Shown: positions 32,476 to 41,867, counted from the stretch's first letter. The stretch is 46,326 nt of DNA from Shewanella basaltis (GCF_023283885.1 NZ_JAKILA010000030.1:1-46326), one strand, 5' to 3'. A program made the numbers and translations. Notes: generated by a model from the sequence alone, not told the origin.

Positions 32476-35400
32476 TTACTCTTGGTCCAACTCGATATTA
32501 ATACCAAGTGAACGGATTTCCTTCAACAACACGTTGAAAGACTCAGGCATGCCTGGTTGCATCTGATGGTTACCGTCGACGATGTTTTTATACATCTGAG
32601 TACGACCGTTAACGTCATCTGACTTAACTGTTAGCATTTCTTGTAGAGTATAAGCTGCACCGTATGCTTCAAGTGCCCACACTTCCATCTCACCGAAACG
32701 CTGACCACCAAATTGAGCTTTACCGCCCAATGGTTGTTGAGTCACTAAGCTGTACGAACCGGTAGAACGGGCGTGCATCTTGTCATCAACTAAGTGGTTC
32801 AGTTTGAGCATGTACATGTAACCAACAGTTACTTTACGCTCAAATTCGTTACCGGTACGGCCGTCACACAGAGTTAACTGGCCAGACTCAGGTAAGCCTG
32901 CAAGAGCAAGCATTTGCTTGATCTCTTTCTCTTTAGCACCGTCGAATGCTGGTGTAGCAATCGGCACACCACCTTTTAGGTGAGTAGCCAGGCGCACGAC
33001 CTCTTCATCGCTAAACGAATCAATGTCAACACGCTGTAGCACGTCGTCACCTAACTCGTAAACTTGCTTGATGTAGTTACGAAGTTCGGCAATTTCACGC
33101 TGCTCTTCAAGCATAGCGGTAATCTTGTTACCGATGCCTTTGGCTGCAGCACCCATGTGAACTTCAAGTACCTGACCGATGTTCATACGCGATGGTACGC
33201 CCAATGGGTTTAGTACGATGTCTACTGGATTACCTTCTTCATCGTATGGCATGTCTTCGATTGGACAGATCTTCGAGATAACACCTTTGTTACCATGACG
33301 ACCCGCCATTTTGTCACCTGGTTGGATGGTACGTTTAACGGCTAAGTAAACCTTAACAATTTTCAGTACACCTGGTGCCAAATCATCACCTTGGGTGATC
33401 TTACGACGCTTAACTTCAAACTTCTTGTCAAAGTCAGCTTTTAGCTCTTCGTGCTGTTCAGCTAACTGTTCTAATTCAGTTTGTTTTGCTTCATCGTCGA
33501 TAACTTGAATTAACACGTCTTTACGTGGGATTTCAGCTAATTTAGCTTCTGAATAACCTACAGACAGTAACAAGTTACGTGCACGGCTCAATACACCTTC
33601 TTCAAGGATTTTGAACTCTTCACCTAAGTCTTTACGAGCTTGGCGAACGTGCATTTCTTCGATTTCAAGCGCGCGCTTGTCTTTTTCAACGCCGTCACGG
33701 GTAAATACCTGAACGTCGATGATGGTGCCTTTCACTGAGTTAGGTACACGTAATGAACTGTCCTTAACGTCAGATGCTTTTTCACCAAAAATAGCACGGA
33801 GTAGTTTCTCTTCTGGGGTTAACTGTGTTTCACCTTTAGGTGTCACTTTACCCACTAGAATGTCGCCACCCTTCACTTCTGCACCAATGTAAACGATACC
33901 TGATTCATCTAATTTAGATAAAGCAGACTCACCTACGTTTGGAATATCAGCTGTGATTTCTTCGCTACCTAATTTAGTATCACGAGCAATACAAGAAAGC
34001 TCTTGGATATGAATAGTAGTGAAACGATCTTCTTGCGCAACGCGCTCAGAAATTAAGATCGAGTCTTCGAAGTTATAACCGTTCCAAGGCATGAACGCGA
34101 TACGCATATTTTGACCAAGAGCCAAATCACCTAAATCGGTTGATGGACCATCGGCTAATACGTCACCACGAACCACTGGCTCACCAACGAAACAACAAGG
34201 ACGTTGGTTAATACAGGTGTTTTGGTTTGAACGGGTATATTTTGTTAAGTTATAAATGTCGATACCGGCTTCGCCTGGGCGTAGCTCATCTTCATTCACT
34301 TTAACAACGATACGGCTAGCGTCAACGTAGTCAACAACACCGCCACGTTTAGCCGCAACAACCACACCAGAGTCAACAGCAAGCGTACGCTCAATACCAG
34401 TACCTACTAACGGCTTATCAGCACGTAAAGTAGGAACGGCTTGACGTTGCATGTTTGCACCCATCAATGCGCGGTTAGCATCATCGTGTTCTAAGAACGG
34501 AATAAGTGATGCCGCAACAGAAATAATCTGTTGTGGTGATACGTCCATATATTGAACATCTGCAGCACGCATAAAGGTAGATTCACCCTTATGACGACAC
34601 GCAATCTGTTCTTCAACCATACGGCCAGCACTGTCTACTTCAATGTTTGCCTGTGCAATAACATAACGGCCTTCTTCAATTGCTGATAAGTATTCAACTT
34701 CATCAGTAATCACACCATCAACCACTTTGCGGTAAGGTGTTTCTAAGAAACCATAAGAGTTAGTACGAGCAAAACTGGCTAATGAGTTGATTAGACCAAT
34801 GTTTGGACCTTCAGGGGTCTCAATTGGACATAAACGACCGTAGTGAGTTGGATGTACGTCACGAACTTCAAAGCCTGCACGTTCACGAGTCAAACCACCT
34901 GGGCCAAGTGCAGAAATACGACGCTTGTGCGTCACTTCTGATAGCGGGTTGTTTTGATCCATAAACTGTGACAACTGTGAAGAACCAAAGAATTCTTTCA
35001 CTGCCGCAGAAATTGGCTTAGCGTTAATTAAGTCCTGTGGCATAAGCTCGTTTAAATCGCCTAATGATAGACGTTCACGAACAGCACGCTCTACACGAAC
35101 TAAACCAACACGGAATTGGTTTTCAGCCATCTCACCTACGCTACGAATACGACGGTTACCTAAGTGGTCAATATCGTCGACTTCATCATAGCCGTTACGG
35201 ATTTCGATGATTTTCTTCATTACAGCAACGATGTCTTCTTTAGACAACACGCCGTTACCTTCGTCTTCAGCGATTTCTAGACGACGGTTGAACTTCATAC
35301 GACCTACTTTAGATAAGTCATAACGTTCTTCACTGAAGAATAGGTTTTGGAATAAACCTTCAGCTGCATCTTTGGTTGGTGGCTCGCCAGGACGCATCAT

Positions 35401-36507
35401 ACGATAAATCTCAACTAATGCTTCTAGGCGGTTAGTTGTAGAGTCAATGCGTAATGTGTCAGCAATATAAGCACCATGATCAAGATCATTGATAAATAAT
35501 GTATCAATGTTCTTAATACCAGCAAGTGATAACTTAGCTAAATCTTCTAAGCTAATCTCACTGTTAGCAGTAACTAATACTTCACCTGTGTCTTCGTCAA
35601 TATAATCTTGTGCAGCATACTTACCAACAATGTATTCAACTGGCACTTCAAGCTCAGTGGTGTTGGTTTTTTCAAGTTGCTTAATATGACGAGCAGTAAT
35701 ACGACGGCCAGCTTCAACTAATAAAGTGCCTTCTGCATCTTTAATGTCGTAACTTGCTGTTTCGCCGCGTAAACGGTCAGGCACAAGTGCCATAACAAGT
35801 GAATCTTTCTTGATTTTAAACTCTATACGCTCAAAGAATAAATCTAAGATGTCCTGAGTAGAGTATTCAAGTGCACGTAAAATAATCGTTGCCGGTAATT
35901 TACGACGACGGTCAATACGAACAAATAGTGCATCTTTAGGATCGAATTCAAAATCAAGCCATGAACCACGGTAAGGAATAATACGTGCGTTATACAGCAC
36001 CTTACCTGAAGAGTGGGTTTTACCACGGTCATGATCAAAGAACACGCCTGGAGAACGGTGTAACTGAGATACGATAACGCGCTCAGTACCATTAATAACG
36101 AAAGTACCGTTATCAGTCATCAATGGGATATCACCCATGTAGACTTCTTGTTCTTTAATGTCTTTAACAGTGCCAGCTGCAGCTTCACGGTCAAACAACA
36201 CCATGCGTAACTTAACGCGAAGTGGTGCTGAATAAGTAACACCGCGGATCTGACATTCTTTCACATCAAAAACTGGCTCACCTAGCTTGTAGCTGACATA
36301 TTGCAGCTCACTATAGCCAGAAAAGCTCTTGATAGGAAAAACGCTACGGAATGCAGCTTCTAAGCCGCGTTCACCCGTAGGGTCTTGATCGGTGAACTTC
36401 TTAAAAGAGTCTAACTGGATAGACAATAAATAAGGGATATCCAAAACTTTTGGACGCTTACCAAAGTCTTTGCGAATACGCTTCTTTTCAGAATAGGAGT
36501 AAACCAT
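32476..36507 (-). CDS. rpoB: RNA polymerase beta subunit
   Basis: Catalytic subunit of 1343 aa (E. coli 1342). It starts MVYSYSEKKRIRKDFGKRPK. The rifampicin pocket reads FGSSQLSQFMDQNNPLSEVT then HKRRISALGPGG, with the residues matching E. coli D516, H526 and S531 unchanged. The C-terminal GGKAQFGGQRFGEMEVWALE docks beta prime. The start at 36507 has TAGGAG upstream; an in-frame start at 36537 would add ten unlike residues. It lies 232 bp after rplL, with an attenuator-type hairpin in the gap. Confidence 0.99.
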   Translation of the reverse strand: MVYSYSEKKRIRKDFGKRPKVLDIPYLLSIQLDSFKKFTDQDPTGERGLEAAFRSVFPIKSFSGYSELQYVSYKLGEPVFDVKECQIRGVTYSAPLRVKLRMVLFDREAAAGTVKDIKEQEVYMGDIPLMTDNGTFVINGTERVIVSQLHRSPGVFFDHDRGKTHSSGKVLYNARIIPYRGSWLDFEFDPKDALFVRIDRRRKLPATIILRALEYSTQDILDLFFERIEFKIKKDSLVMALVPDRLRGETASYDIKDAEGTLLVEAGRRITARHIKQLEKTNTTELEVPVEYIVGKYAAQDYIDEDTGEVLVTANSEISLEDLAKLSLAGIKNIDTLFINDLDHGAYIADTLRIDSTTNRLEALVEIYRMMRPGEPPTKDAAEGLFQNLFFSEERYDLSKVGRMKFNRRLEIAEDEGNGVLSKEDIVAVMKKIIEIRNGYDEVDDIDHLGNRRIRSVGEMAENQFRVGLVRVERAVRERLSLGDLNELMPQDLINAKPISAAVKEFFGSSQLSQFMDQNNPLSEVTHKRRISALGPGGLTRERAGFEVRDVHPTHYGRLCPIETPEGPNIGLINSLASFARTNSYGFLETPYRKVVDGVITDEVEYLSAIEEGRYVIAQANIEVDSAGRMVEEQIACRHKGESTFMRAADVQYMDVSPQQIISVAASLIPFLEHDDANRALMGANMQRQAVPTLRADKPLVGTGIERTLAVDSGVVVAAKRGGVVDYVDASRIVVKVNEDELRPGEAGIDIYNLTKYTRSNQNTCINQRPCCFVGEPVVRGDVLADGPSTDLGDLALGQNMRIAFMPWNGYNFEDSILISERVAQEDRFTTIHIQELSCIARDTKLGSEEITADIPNVGESALSKLDESGIVYIGAEVKGGDILVGKVTPKGETQLTPEEKLLRAIFGEKASDVKDSSLRVPNSVKGTIIDVQVFTRDGVEKDKRALEIEEMHVRQARKDLGEEFKILEEGVLSRARNLLLSVGYSEAKLAEIPRKDVLIQVIDDEAKQTELEQLAEQHEELKADFDKKFEVKRRKITQGDDLAPGVLKIVKVYLAVKRTIQPGDKMAGRHGNKGVISKICPIEDMPYDEEGNPVDIVLNPLGVPSRMNIGQVLEVHMGAAAKGIGNKITAMLEEQREIAELRNYIKQVYELGDDVLQRVDIDSFSDEEVVRLATHLKGGVPIATPAFDGAKEKEIKQMLALAGLPESGQLTLCDGRTGNEFERKVTVGYMYMLKLNHLVDDKMHARSTGSYSLVTQQPLGGKAQFGGQRFGEMEVWALEAYGAAYTLQEMLTVKSDDVNGRTQMYKNIVDGNHQMQPGMPESFNVLLKEIRSLGINIELDQE

Positions 36508-36670
36508 GGGTTTCCTCTGCTTACGAGATGTGACCAAGACTGAAATAATATAATTAAATCAGCACGTTTGCCCATCACCGTTGATGGCAAGAACCTAACC
36601 AGTAATCTCTGCTAGGGACTGCTAAAACTGGCGACAAACGGTGAATAAAAATCGCCTGCGCATAAAGCGC

Positions 36671-36702
36671 AAAAAAGGCCGACGGTTAAAAAACCGCCAG
36701 CC
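36671..36702 (-). terminator. Attenuator between rplL and rpoB
   Basis: Minus-strand arms GGCTGGCGGTT and AACCGTCGGCC, with two G-T pairs, surround TTTT and are followed by six T (36671-36676). E. coli has a partial terminator in the same position that lowers rpoBC transcription relative to rplJL. A second hairpin, CACCCAA-TTGC-TTGGGTG (36706-36723), lies between it and rplL. Confidence 0.8.
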
Positions 36703-36739
36703 TTCACCCAATTGCTTGGGTGAGCAAGTAAGTTATAGC

Positions 36740-37108
36740 TTACTTGATTTCAACAGAAGCACCAGCTTCTTCTAATTCTTTCTTAAGCGCTTCAGCTTCT
36801 TCTTTGCTTACCGCTTCTTTAACAGCGATTGGCGAAGATTCAGCCATAGTCTTAGCTTCTTTCAGGCCTAGACCTGTAGCGCCACGTAGAGCTTTAATAA
36901 CTGCTACTTTGTTGTCGCCGTGTGAAGTAAGAATTACGTCGAATTCTGTTTGTTCTTCAGCAGCTGCACCAGCATCGCTACCGCCAGAAACTACTGCAGC
37001 AGCAGCAGAAACGCCGAACTTCTCTTCCATTGCTTCGATTAGTTCAACAACTTCCATTACAGACATTGCTGCAAAAGCTTCTAAAATTTGGTCTTTAGTG
37101 ATAGACAT
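36740..37108 (-). CDS. rplL: 50S ribosomal protein L7/L12
   Basis: Stalk protein of 122 aa (E. coli 121) that recruits translation factors. The N-terminal dimerisation part starts MSITKDQILEAFAAMSVMEV. An alanine-rich hinge (about 34-53) is followed by the C-terminal domain with VAVIKALRGATGLGLKEAKT. It is present in several copies per ribosome. It follows rplJ by 54 bp and precedes the rpoB attenuator. Confidence 0.98.
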   Translation of the reverse strand: MSITKDQILEAFAAMSVMEVVELIEAMEEKFGVSAAAAVVSGGSDAGAAAEEQTEFDVILTSHGDNKVAVIKALRGATGLGLKEAKTMAESSPIAVKEAVSKEEAEALKKELEEAGASVEIK

Positions 37109-37162
37109 TAGAAATATTTCCTATTGTTCTGAATTCAATTTGATTAAGCGGCCAACTTAAAA

Positions 37163-37663
37163 TTAAGCGGCGTCTTGTTTTTGATCGCGAAGGGCGGCCA
37201 ATGTACGAACGAACTTGCCAGCAGATGCTTCTTTCATAGTCATCATTAACTGAGCTAGTGCTTCTTCGTATGTTGGTAGTTTCGCTAAACGATCAATATC
37301 AGCTGCAGGGATAAATTCCCCTTCGAAAGCTGCACCTTTAACTTCAAACTTAGCTTGTTCTTTAGCGAAATCTTTTAAAAGACGCGCTGCAGCACCTGGG
37401 TGCTCAGTAGAAAAAGCTAATAAAGTTGGGCCAGTGAACGTTTCGGCTAGGCACTCAAAAGCAGTACCTTGAACAGCACGACGAGCTAGCGTGTTACGTA
37501 CTACACGTACATAAACACCGTTAGCGCGAGCTGTTTTACGCAAAACAGTCATAGCACCTACAGTTACACCGCGAGAATCAGCGGCTACTGCAGAAAGTGC
37601 ACCTTTGGCAGCTTCGTTGACTTCAGCAACAATTGCCTTTTTGTCTTCGAGTCTTAATGCCAT
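37163..37663 (-). CDS. rplJ: 50S ribosomal protein L10
   Basis: Stalk base protein of 166 aa (E. coli 165) that anchors L7/L12 dimers. It starts MALRLEDKKAIVAEVNEAAK, with RVVRNTLARRAVQGT near residues 53-67 and a C-terminal helix that binds L12. In E. coli, the L10-L12 complex represses this operon by binding the leader, and a close match to that leader is seen at 37779-37843. Confidence 0.98.
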   Translation of the reverse strand: MALRLEDKKAIVAEVNEAAKGALSAVAADSRGVTVGAMTVLRKTARANGVYVRVVRNTLARRAVQGTAFECLAETFTGPTLLAFSTEHPGAAARLLKDFAKEQAKFEVKGAAFEGEFIPAADIDRLAKLPTYEEALAQLMMTMKEASAGKFVRTLAALRDQKQDAA

Positions 37664-37778
37664 TGGCTTTACTCCTGGATTCTACCTAGGGAATACCCCT
37701 AGAATTTACCAAACTAAACACAACATGTGCTTAGTTACTTACGGTGCAGATATTCCAGTAAAAAATTTTAGCTGGGGC

Positions 37779-37843
37779 CTGACACCGTCTACGCAGGAAA
37801 TTAAGTTAACCTTACGATTGACGCCTGCGGTCTTGGACGGAAG
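37779..37843 (-). promoter_or_regulatory. L10 leader (rplJ autoregulatory RNA)
   Basis: The leftward transcript contains CCGTCCAAGACCGCAGGCG, a variable hairpin, then AACTTAATTTCCTGCGTAGA and CGGTGTCAG. This matches the E. coli L10 leader almost base for base in the pairing arms (CCGTC with GACGG, CGCAGG with CCTGCG). In E. coli, L10 with L12 binds this bulged stem and blocks rplJ translation. The identification is from remembered sequence; a covariance search would confirm it. Confidence 0.85.
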
Positions 37844-37919
37844 CTCACGTTTCAACTAATTCACCTAAATAATTTGGTTAAATTAAGCAAAAAGGAGCTT
37901 CAACCCACAAAGTGCGCGC

Positions 37920-37948
37920 ATTATAGACTAACGCACGCATTTTGTAAA
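37920..37948 (-). promoter_or_regulatory. rplJL-rpoBC promoter
   Basis: On the minus strand TTTACA (37943-37948) and TATAAT (37920-37925) are 17 bp apart, with a GCGCGC discriminator. The -35 box begins just after the rplA stop codon. The leader to rplJ is about 250 nt. Confidence 0.85.
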
Positions 37949-37949
37949 A

Positions 37950-38651
37950 TTACTTAGCGTCTTCCAAGCTAGCTTGGTCAACAGTTACACCTGCACCCAT
38001 AGTGGTAGAGATGCTAACTTTTTTAACGTAAACGCCTTTTGCAACTGCAGGCTTAGCCTTTTTCAGTGCAGACACTAACGCTTCTAAGTTGTCTTTTAAC
38101 TGTTCAGCAGTGAAATCCACTTTACCGATAGTAGTGTGGATAATACCGTTCTTGTCGTTGCGGTAACGAACTTGACCAGCTTTAGCATTTTTAACTGCTT
38201 CTGCAACGTTTGGCGTTACAGTACCAGTTTTAGGGTTAGGCATTAAACCACGTGGGCCTAAGATTTGACCTAACATACCTACAACGCGCATTGCGTCTGG
38301 TGATGCGATAACAACGTCAAAGTTCATTTCGCCAGCTTTAACTTGTTCAGCTAAATCTTCCATACCCACTAGTTCTGCGCCAGCAGCTTTAGCAGCTTCA
38401 GCGTTTGCACCTTGAGTGAATACAGCAACACGAACGTCACGACCAGTACCGTGTGGTAGTACAGTAGCACCACGCACGTTTTGGTCTGATTTACGAGGAT
38501 CGATACCAAGGTTAACAGCTACGTCAACACTTTCTACGAATTTAGCAGTTGCTAATTCTTTTAAAAGTGCTACTGCTTCGTTGATGTCGTACAGTTTAGT
38601 TGCATCAACTTTTTCGCGGATTACGCGAGCGCGCTTAGTTAGCTTTGCCAT
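37950..38651 (-). CDS. rplA: 50S ribosomal protein L1
   Basis: Two-domain stalk protein of 233 aa (E. coli 234) that guides E-site tRNA. It starts MAKLTKRARVIREKVD, with VNLGIDPRKSDQNVRGATVL near residues 47-66 and the second-domain GPRGLMPNPKTGTVTPNV later. In E. coli, L1 represses the rplK-rplA pair by binding before rplK. It follows rplK by 4 bp. Confidence 0.98.
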   Translation of the reverse strand: MAKLTKRARVIREKVDATKLYDINEAVALLKELATAKFVESVDVAVNLGIDPRKSDQNVRGATVLPHGTGRDVRVAVFTQGANAEAAKAAGAELVGMEDLAEQVKAGEMNFDVVIASPDAMRVVGMLGQILGPRGLMPNPKTGTVTPNVAEAVKNAKAGQVRYRNDKNGIIHTTIGKVDFTAEQLKDNLEALVSALKKAKPAVAKGVYVKKVSISTTMGAGVTVDQASLEDAK

Positions 38652-38655
38652 TATA

Positions 38656-39084
38656 TTAGTCCTCTACTACCAAACCCATTGAACGTGCAGTACCTTCAAT
38701 TGAGCGAGTCATCGCTTCAATGTCAGCACCAGTCATATCAGCGGCTTTAGTTTCAGCGATTTCCTGAACTGCGCTACGCTTGATAGTTCCTACTTTTTGA
38801 GTATTAGGACGGCCAGAACCTGATTTCAAACCAGCTGCTTTAAGCAGTAGGAAAGACGCAGGTGGAGTCTTAGTTTCAAAAGTGAAAGAACGGTCGTTAT
38901 ATACAGTGATAACAACAGGAATTGGCATACCTTTTTCGAACTTTTCAGTACGAGCGTTGAATGCTTTACAGAATTCCATGATGTTCACACCTTTTTGACC
39001 TAAAGCAGGACCAACTGGTGGAGACGGGTTTGCAGCACCGGCTGCTACTTGTAGCTTAATATAAGCTTCAATTTTCTTTGCCAT
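38656..39084 (-). CDS. rplK: 50S ribosomal protein L11
   Basis: GTPase-centre protein of 142 aa, as in E. coli, required for RelA activation. It starts MAKKIEAYIKLQVAAGAANP; the conserved PPVGPALGQKGVNIMEFCK is near residues 22-40, and the C-terminal rRNA-binding domain ends in SIEGTARSMGL. It has its own promoter candidate 78 bp upstream and lies 129 bp after nusG. Confidence 0.98.
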   Translation of the reverse strand: MAKKIEAYIKLQVAAGAANPSPPVGPALGQKGVNIMEFCKAFNARTEKFEKGMPIPVVITVYNDRSFTFETKTPPASFLLLKAAGLKSGSGRPNTQKVGTIKRSAVQEIAETKAADMTGADIEAMTRSIEGTARSMGLVVED

Positions 39085-39161
39085 GTCGACATTTCCTCTA
39101 TTTGGGTTCTAGCGCATCTCGGCGACATGCCAATTTGCTCCCCTGAAAACAACGGGTGCGA
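39085..39161 (-). promoter_or_regulatory. rplK leader (candidate L1 target)
   Basis: About 75 nt of leader between the promoter and the rplK ATG. In E. coli this place carries the L1 repressor site that mimics 23S rRNA. The region contains GGGGAGC and a CATGTCGCCGAGATG stretch, but I could not assign a specific L1 fold by eye. Confidence 0.35.
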
Positions 39162-39190
39162 ATTATAGTAAAATACGCACCCGCAAACAA
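39162..39190 (-). promoter_or_regulatory. rplKA promoter
   Basis: On the minus strand TTGTTT (39185-39190) and TATAAT (39162-39167) are 17 bp apart, with a G+C-rich discriminator (TCGCACCCG). The arms GGGTGCG and CGCACCC of an inverted repeat bracket the -10 box. Confidence 0.7.
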
Positions 39191-39213
39191 TCTTTATTTT
39201 GTAGTTATTTTAA

Positions 39214-39765
39214 TCAGGTTTTTTCTACTTGATTAAAATCTAACTCTACTGGCGTTGAACGACCGAAAATCATCACAGAAACCTTAACGCGGTTCTTGTC
39301 GTAGTCTACTTCTTCAATTGTGCCATTAAAGTCTGCAAATGGACCATCGCACACACGAACCACTTCACCCGGTTCGTACATTACACGATGAGTAGGTGAC
39401 TCAATAGTGTCTTGTAGGCGCTGAAGAATAGCATTAGCTTCTTTATCAGAAATCGGCGCTGGACGATCAGAGGTTCCACCAATAAAGCCCATCACTCGCG
39501 GAATGCTCTTCACTAAATGCCAGCTGTCATCGTTCATTTCCATTTGGACTAATACATAGCCAGGGAAAAATTTACGTTCGCTCTTACGACGCTGACCCGC
39601 ACGCATTTCTACCACTTCTTCAGTTGGGACTAAAATCTCACCAAAGTAATGTTCCATGTTGTGCATTTTGATATGTTCTAGCAGTGTTTTAAGTACACGA
39701 CCTTCATAACCTGAAAAGGCTTGAATTACATACCATCTTTTTTTCGCTTCTGTAGCTTCAGTCAT
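39214..39765 (-). CDS. nusG: Transcription antitermination/termination factor NusG
   Basis: RNA polymerase clamp-binding factor of 183 aa (E. coli 181). The NGN domain (about residues 9-115) contains RWYVIQAFSGYE and FFPGYVLVQMEM. The C-terminal KOW domain with EPGEVVRVCDGPFADFNGTI links RNA polymerase to Rho or to S10. It follows secE by 10 bp, the usual secE-nusG pair. Confidence 0.98.
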   Translation of the reverse strand: MTEATEAKKRWYVIQAFSGYEGRVLKTLLEHIKMHNMEHYFGEILVPTEEVVEMRAGQRRKSERKFFPGYVLVQMEMNDDSWHLVKSIPRVMGFIGGTSDRPAPISDKEANAILQRLQDTIESPTHRVMYEPGEVVRVCDGPFADFNGTIEEVDYDKNRVKVSVMIFGRSTPVELDFNQVEKT

Positions 39766-39775
39766 TTTTAGATGC

Positions 39776-40147
39776 CTATACGCCAGTAATTAAATTGACT
39801 ACTCGTAACAAAACTGCATCCAATCCCCATAGGACCAATGCAACCACACCAGTTGCTGCAAGTACGATAAAGGTAGTATTAAGCGCCTCTTGGCGAGTTG
39901 GCCATACTACTTTACGCACCTCAATATGTGCTTCACGGGCAAATGATAATGCTTGTTTACCTTTAATAGTTTGCAATGCAATAACACCAGCAATAGCAAA
40001 AGCAATAATGACCCCAGCAACACGAGCCACAACATTTGCATCTGCGTAAAATTGATTGCCTATAACAGCAGCAGCAATTAGCAATGCTGCTACGCCCCAC
40101 TTAACGATATCCAAAGAATTACTCTGGTTTTCAGTATTTGTTGTCAT
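39776..40147 (-). CDS. secE: Preprotein translocase subunit SecE
   Basis: Essential SecYEG clamp subunit of 123 aa (E. coli 127) with three predicted membrane spans (about 14-32, 38-57 and 90-115). This three-span form is typical of enteric-like gammaproteobacteria. The conserved cytoplasmic motif EVRKVVWPTRQEALNTTFIV is near residues 76-95. It pairs with SecY encoded at 12780. It has a promoter candidate of its own 120 bp upstream. Confidence 0.97.
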   Translation of the reverse strand: MTTNTENQSNSLDIVKWGVAALLIAAAVIGNQFYADANVVARVAGVIIAFAIAGVIALQTIKGKQALSFAREAHIEVRKVVWPTRQEALNTTFIVLAATGVVALVLWGLDAVLLRVVNLITGV

Positions 40148-40267
40148 CGGTTAATTCCGTTACTCACTACGACCTGAGCTTAGCTTGGTAAACAACATAT
40201 TTACCAAATCCGCATTTCCGAGCTTTCCCAGAAAATGCATAAGCACAGGGTCAAAAATCGGCCATAG

Positions 40268-40296
40268 ATTGTATTCTTATTCAGCTTTGTTCGCAA
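40268..40296 (-). promoter_or_regulatory. Putative secE-nusG promoter
   Basis: On the minus strand TTGCGA (40291-40296) and TACAAT (40268-40273) are 17 bp apart, between the tufB terminator and secE. The leader is about 115 nt and its role is unknown. Confidence 0.6.
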
Positions 40297-40366
40297 CAAT
40301 ACAGGTAAAGTTAGCGCAACAAATTAGCCAAAAAAATCAATAAAGCGGTGTTTTTTTCGTAAAAAC

Positions 40367-40393
40367 AAAAAAGGAAGCCGAAGCTTCCTTTTT
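40367..40393 (-). terminator. Terminator of tufB
   Basis: Stem GGAAGC, loop TTCG, stem GCTTCC and a T run on the leftward strand, 22 bp after the tufB stop. Both the hairpin and its flank are the same as behind tufA at 23585. Confidence 0.92.
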
Positions 40394-40414
40394 CAGTGTT
40401 CACTAAAGTCGCTA

Positions 40415-41599
40415 TTACGCGATGATTTTAGCTACAACACCAGCACCTACTGTACGGCCACCTTCACGGATAGCGAAACGTAAACCGTCGTCCATCGCGA
40501 TTGGGTAAATTAGTGTAACTACCATCTTGATGTTGTCACCAGGCATTACCATTTCTACGCCTTCTGGTAACTCGATAGTACCTGTTACGTCTGTTGTACG
40601 GAAGTAGAACTGTGGACGGTAACCTTTAAAGAATGGAGTGTGACGACCACCCTCTTCTTTTGATAACACGTATACTTCTGATTCGAACGTTGTGTGAGGT
40701 GTGATTGAACCAGGCTTAGCTAGTACTTGACCACGCTCTACGTCATCACGCTTAGTACCACGTAATAACACACCACAGTTCTCACCTGCACGACCTTCGT
40801 CAAGCAGTTTACGGAACATTTCTACACCAGTACAAGTTGTTTTAGTCGTAGCATGAACACCTACGATTTCTACTTCGTCTGATACGCGGATAATACCACG
40901 CTCTACACGGCCTGTTACTACTGTACCACGACCTGAAATCGAGAATACGTCTTCGATTGGTAGTAGGAATGGCTTATCGATGTCACGCTCTGGCTCTGGA
41001 ATGTAAGAGTCTAACGCTTCTGCAAGCTCAAGGATTTTTGCTTCCCATGCTGCATCGCCTTCTAGCGCTCTTAATGCTGAACCTTGGATTACTGGTAAAT
41101 CATCACCTGGGAAGTCGTATTCTGATAGAAGTTCACGAACTTCCATTTCTACTAATTCTAGTAACTCTTCGTCATCTACCATGTCACACTTGTTCATGAA
41201 TACGATGATGAAAGGTACACCTACTTGACGAGAAAGTAGAATGTGCTCACGAGTTTGTGGCATTGGGCCATCTGTCGCTGCTACTACTAGGATTGCGCCG
41301 TCCATCTGTGCAGCACCAGTGATCATGTTTTTAACATAATCCGCGTGACCTGGACAGTCTACGTGTGCGTAGTGACGTGATGGAGTGTCATATTCGATGT
41401 GAGAAGTATTAATAGTAATACCGCGCTCACGCTCTTCTGGAGCGTTATCGATTTGTGCGAAGTTACGAGCTTCACCACCGTATGTCTTAGACAATACAGA
41501 AGAGATAGCTGCTGTTAAAGTTGTTTTACCATGGTCAACGTGACCGATGGTGCCTACGTTTACGTGTGGCTTTGAACGTTCAAATTTAGCTTTTGCCAT
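40415..41599 (-). CDS. tufB: Elongation factor Tu (copy 2, tRNA-linked)
   Basis: Second EF-Tu gene of 394 aa; the protein is identical to the str operon copy. GHVDHGKT (19-26), the DCPGH and NKCD motifs and the full length are present. It starts with ATG (GAGG 7 bp upstream), unlike the GTG of the other copy. DNA differences that I see are few: one each at about 40468 and 40516 near the 3' end, and a group near the 5' end where residue S9 uses TCA here and AGT in tufA. It follows four tRNA genes and is probably cotranscribed with them. Confidence 0.99.
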   Translation of the reverse strand: MAKAKFERSKPHVNVGTIGHVDHGKTTLTAAISSVLSKTYGGEARNFAQIDNAPEERERGITINTSHIEYDTPSRHYAHVDCPGHADYVKNMITGAAQMDGAILVVAATDGPMPQTREHILLSRQVGVPFIIVFMNKCDMVDDEELLELVEMEVRELLSEYDFPGDDLPVIQGSALRALEGDAAWEAKILELAEALDSYIPEPERDIDKPFLLPIEDVFSISGRGTVVTGRVERGIIRVSDEVEIVGVHATTKTTCTGVEMFRKLLDEGRAGENCGVLLRGTKRDDVERGQVLAKPGSITPHTTFESEVYVLSKEEGGRHTPFFKGYRPQFYFRTTDVTGTIELPEGVEMVMPGDNIKMVVTLIYPIAMDDGLRFAIREGGRTVGAGVVAKIIA

Positions 41600-41707
41600 G
41601 GTATTGCCTCAATCCAATAGTTTGGTGATGAAAACACACATATAATAAAAATCCGATGCATTAATATGACATCGAATCAAGTATTGTTAGGAGTTAGTAT
41701 GGCAGGC

Positions 41708-41783
41708 TGGTGCTGATAGGCAGATTCGAACTGCCGACCTCACCCTTACCAAGGGTGCGCTCTACCAACTGAGCCATATCAGC
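41708..41783 (-). tRNA. thrT: tRNA-Thr (GGT)
   Basis: A 76-nt gene with encoded CCA, starting GCTGATATGGCTCAG on the leftward strand, anticodon GGT. As far as I recall it equals E. coli thrT. The GTTCGAATC T-loop and an acceptor stem pairing GCTGATA with TATCAGC are intact. It is the last of four tRNAs and 108 bp before tufB. Confidence 0.97.
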
Positions 41784-41793
41784 AATCAAATTT

Positions 41794-41867
41794 TGGAGCG
41801 GATGGCGGGAATCGAACCCGCGTTATCAGCTTGGAAGGCTGGAGTAATACCATTATACGACATCCGC
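41794..41867 (-). tRNA. glyT: tRNA-Gly (TCC)
   Basis: A 74-nt gene with encoded CCA and acceptor stem GCGGATG with CATCCGC. The anticodon loop CTTCCAA reads TCC, and the T-loop is GTTCGATTC. It is the third gene of the cluster in transcription order. Confidence 0.96.
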
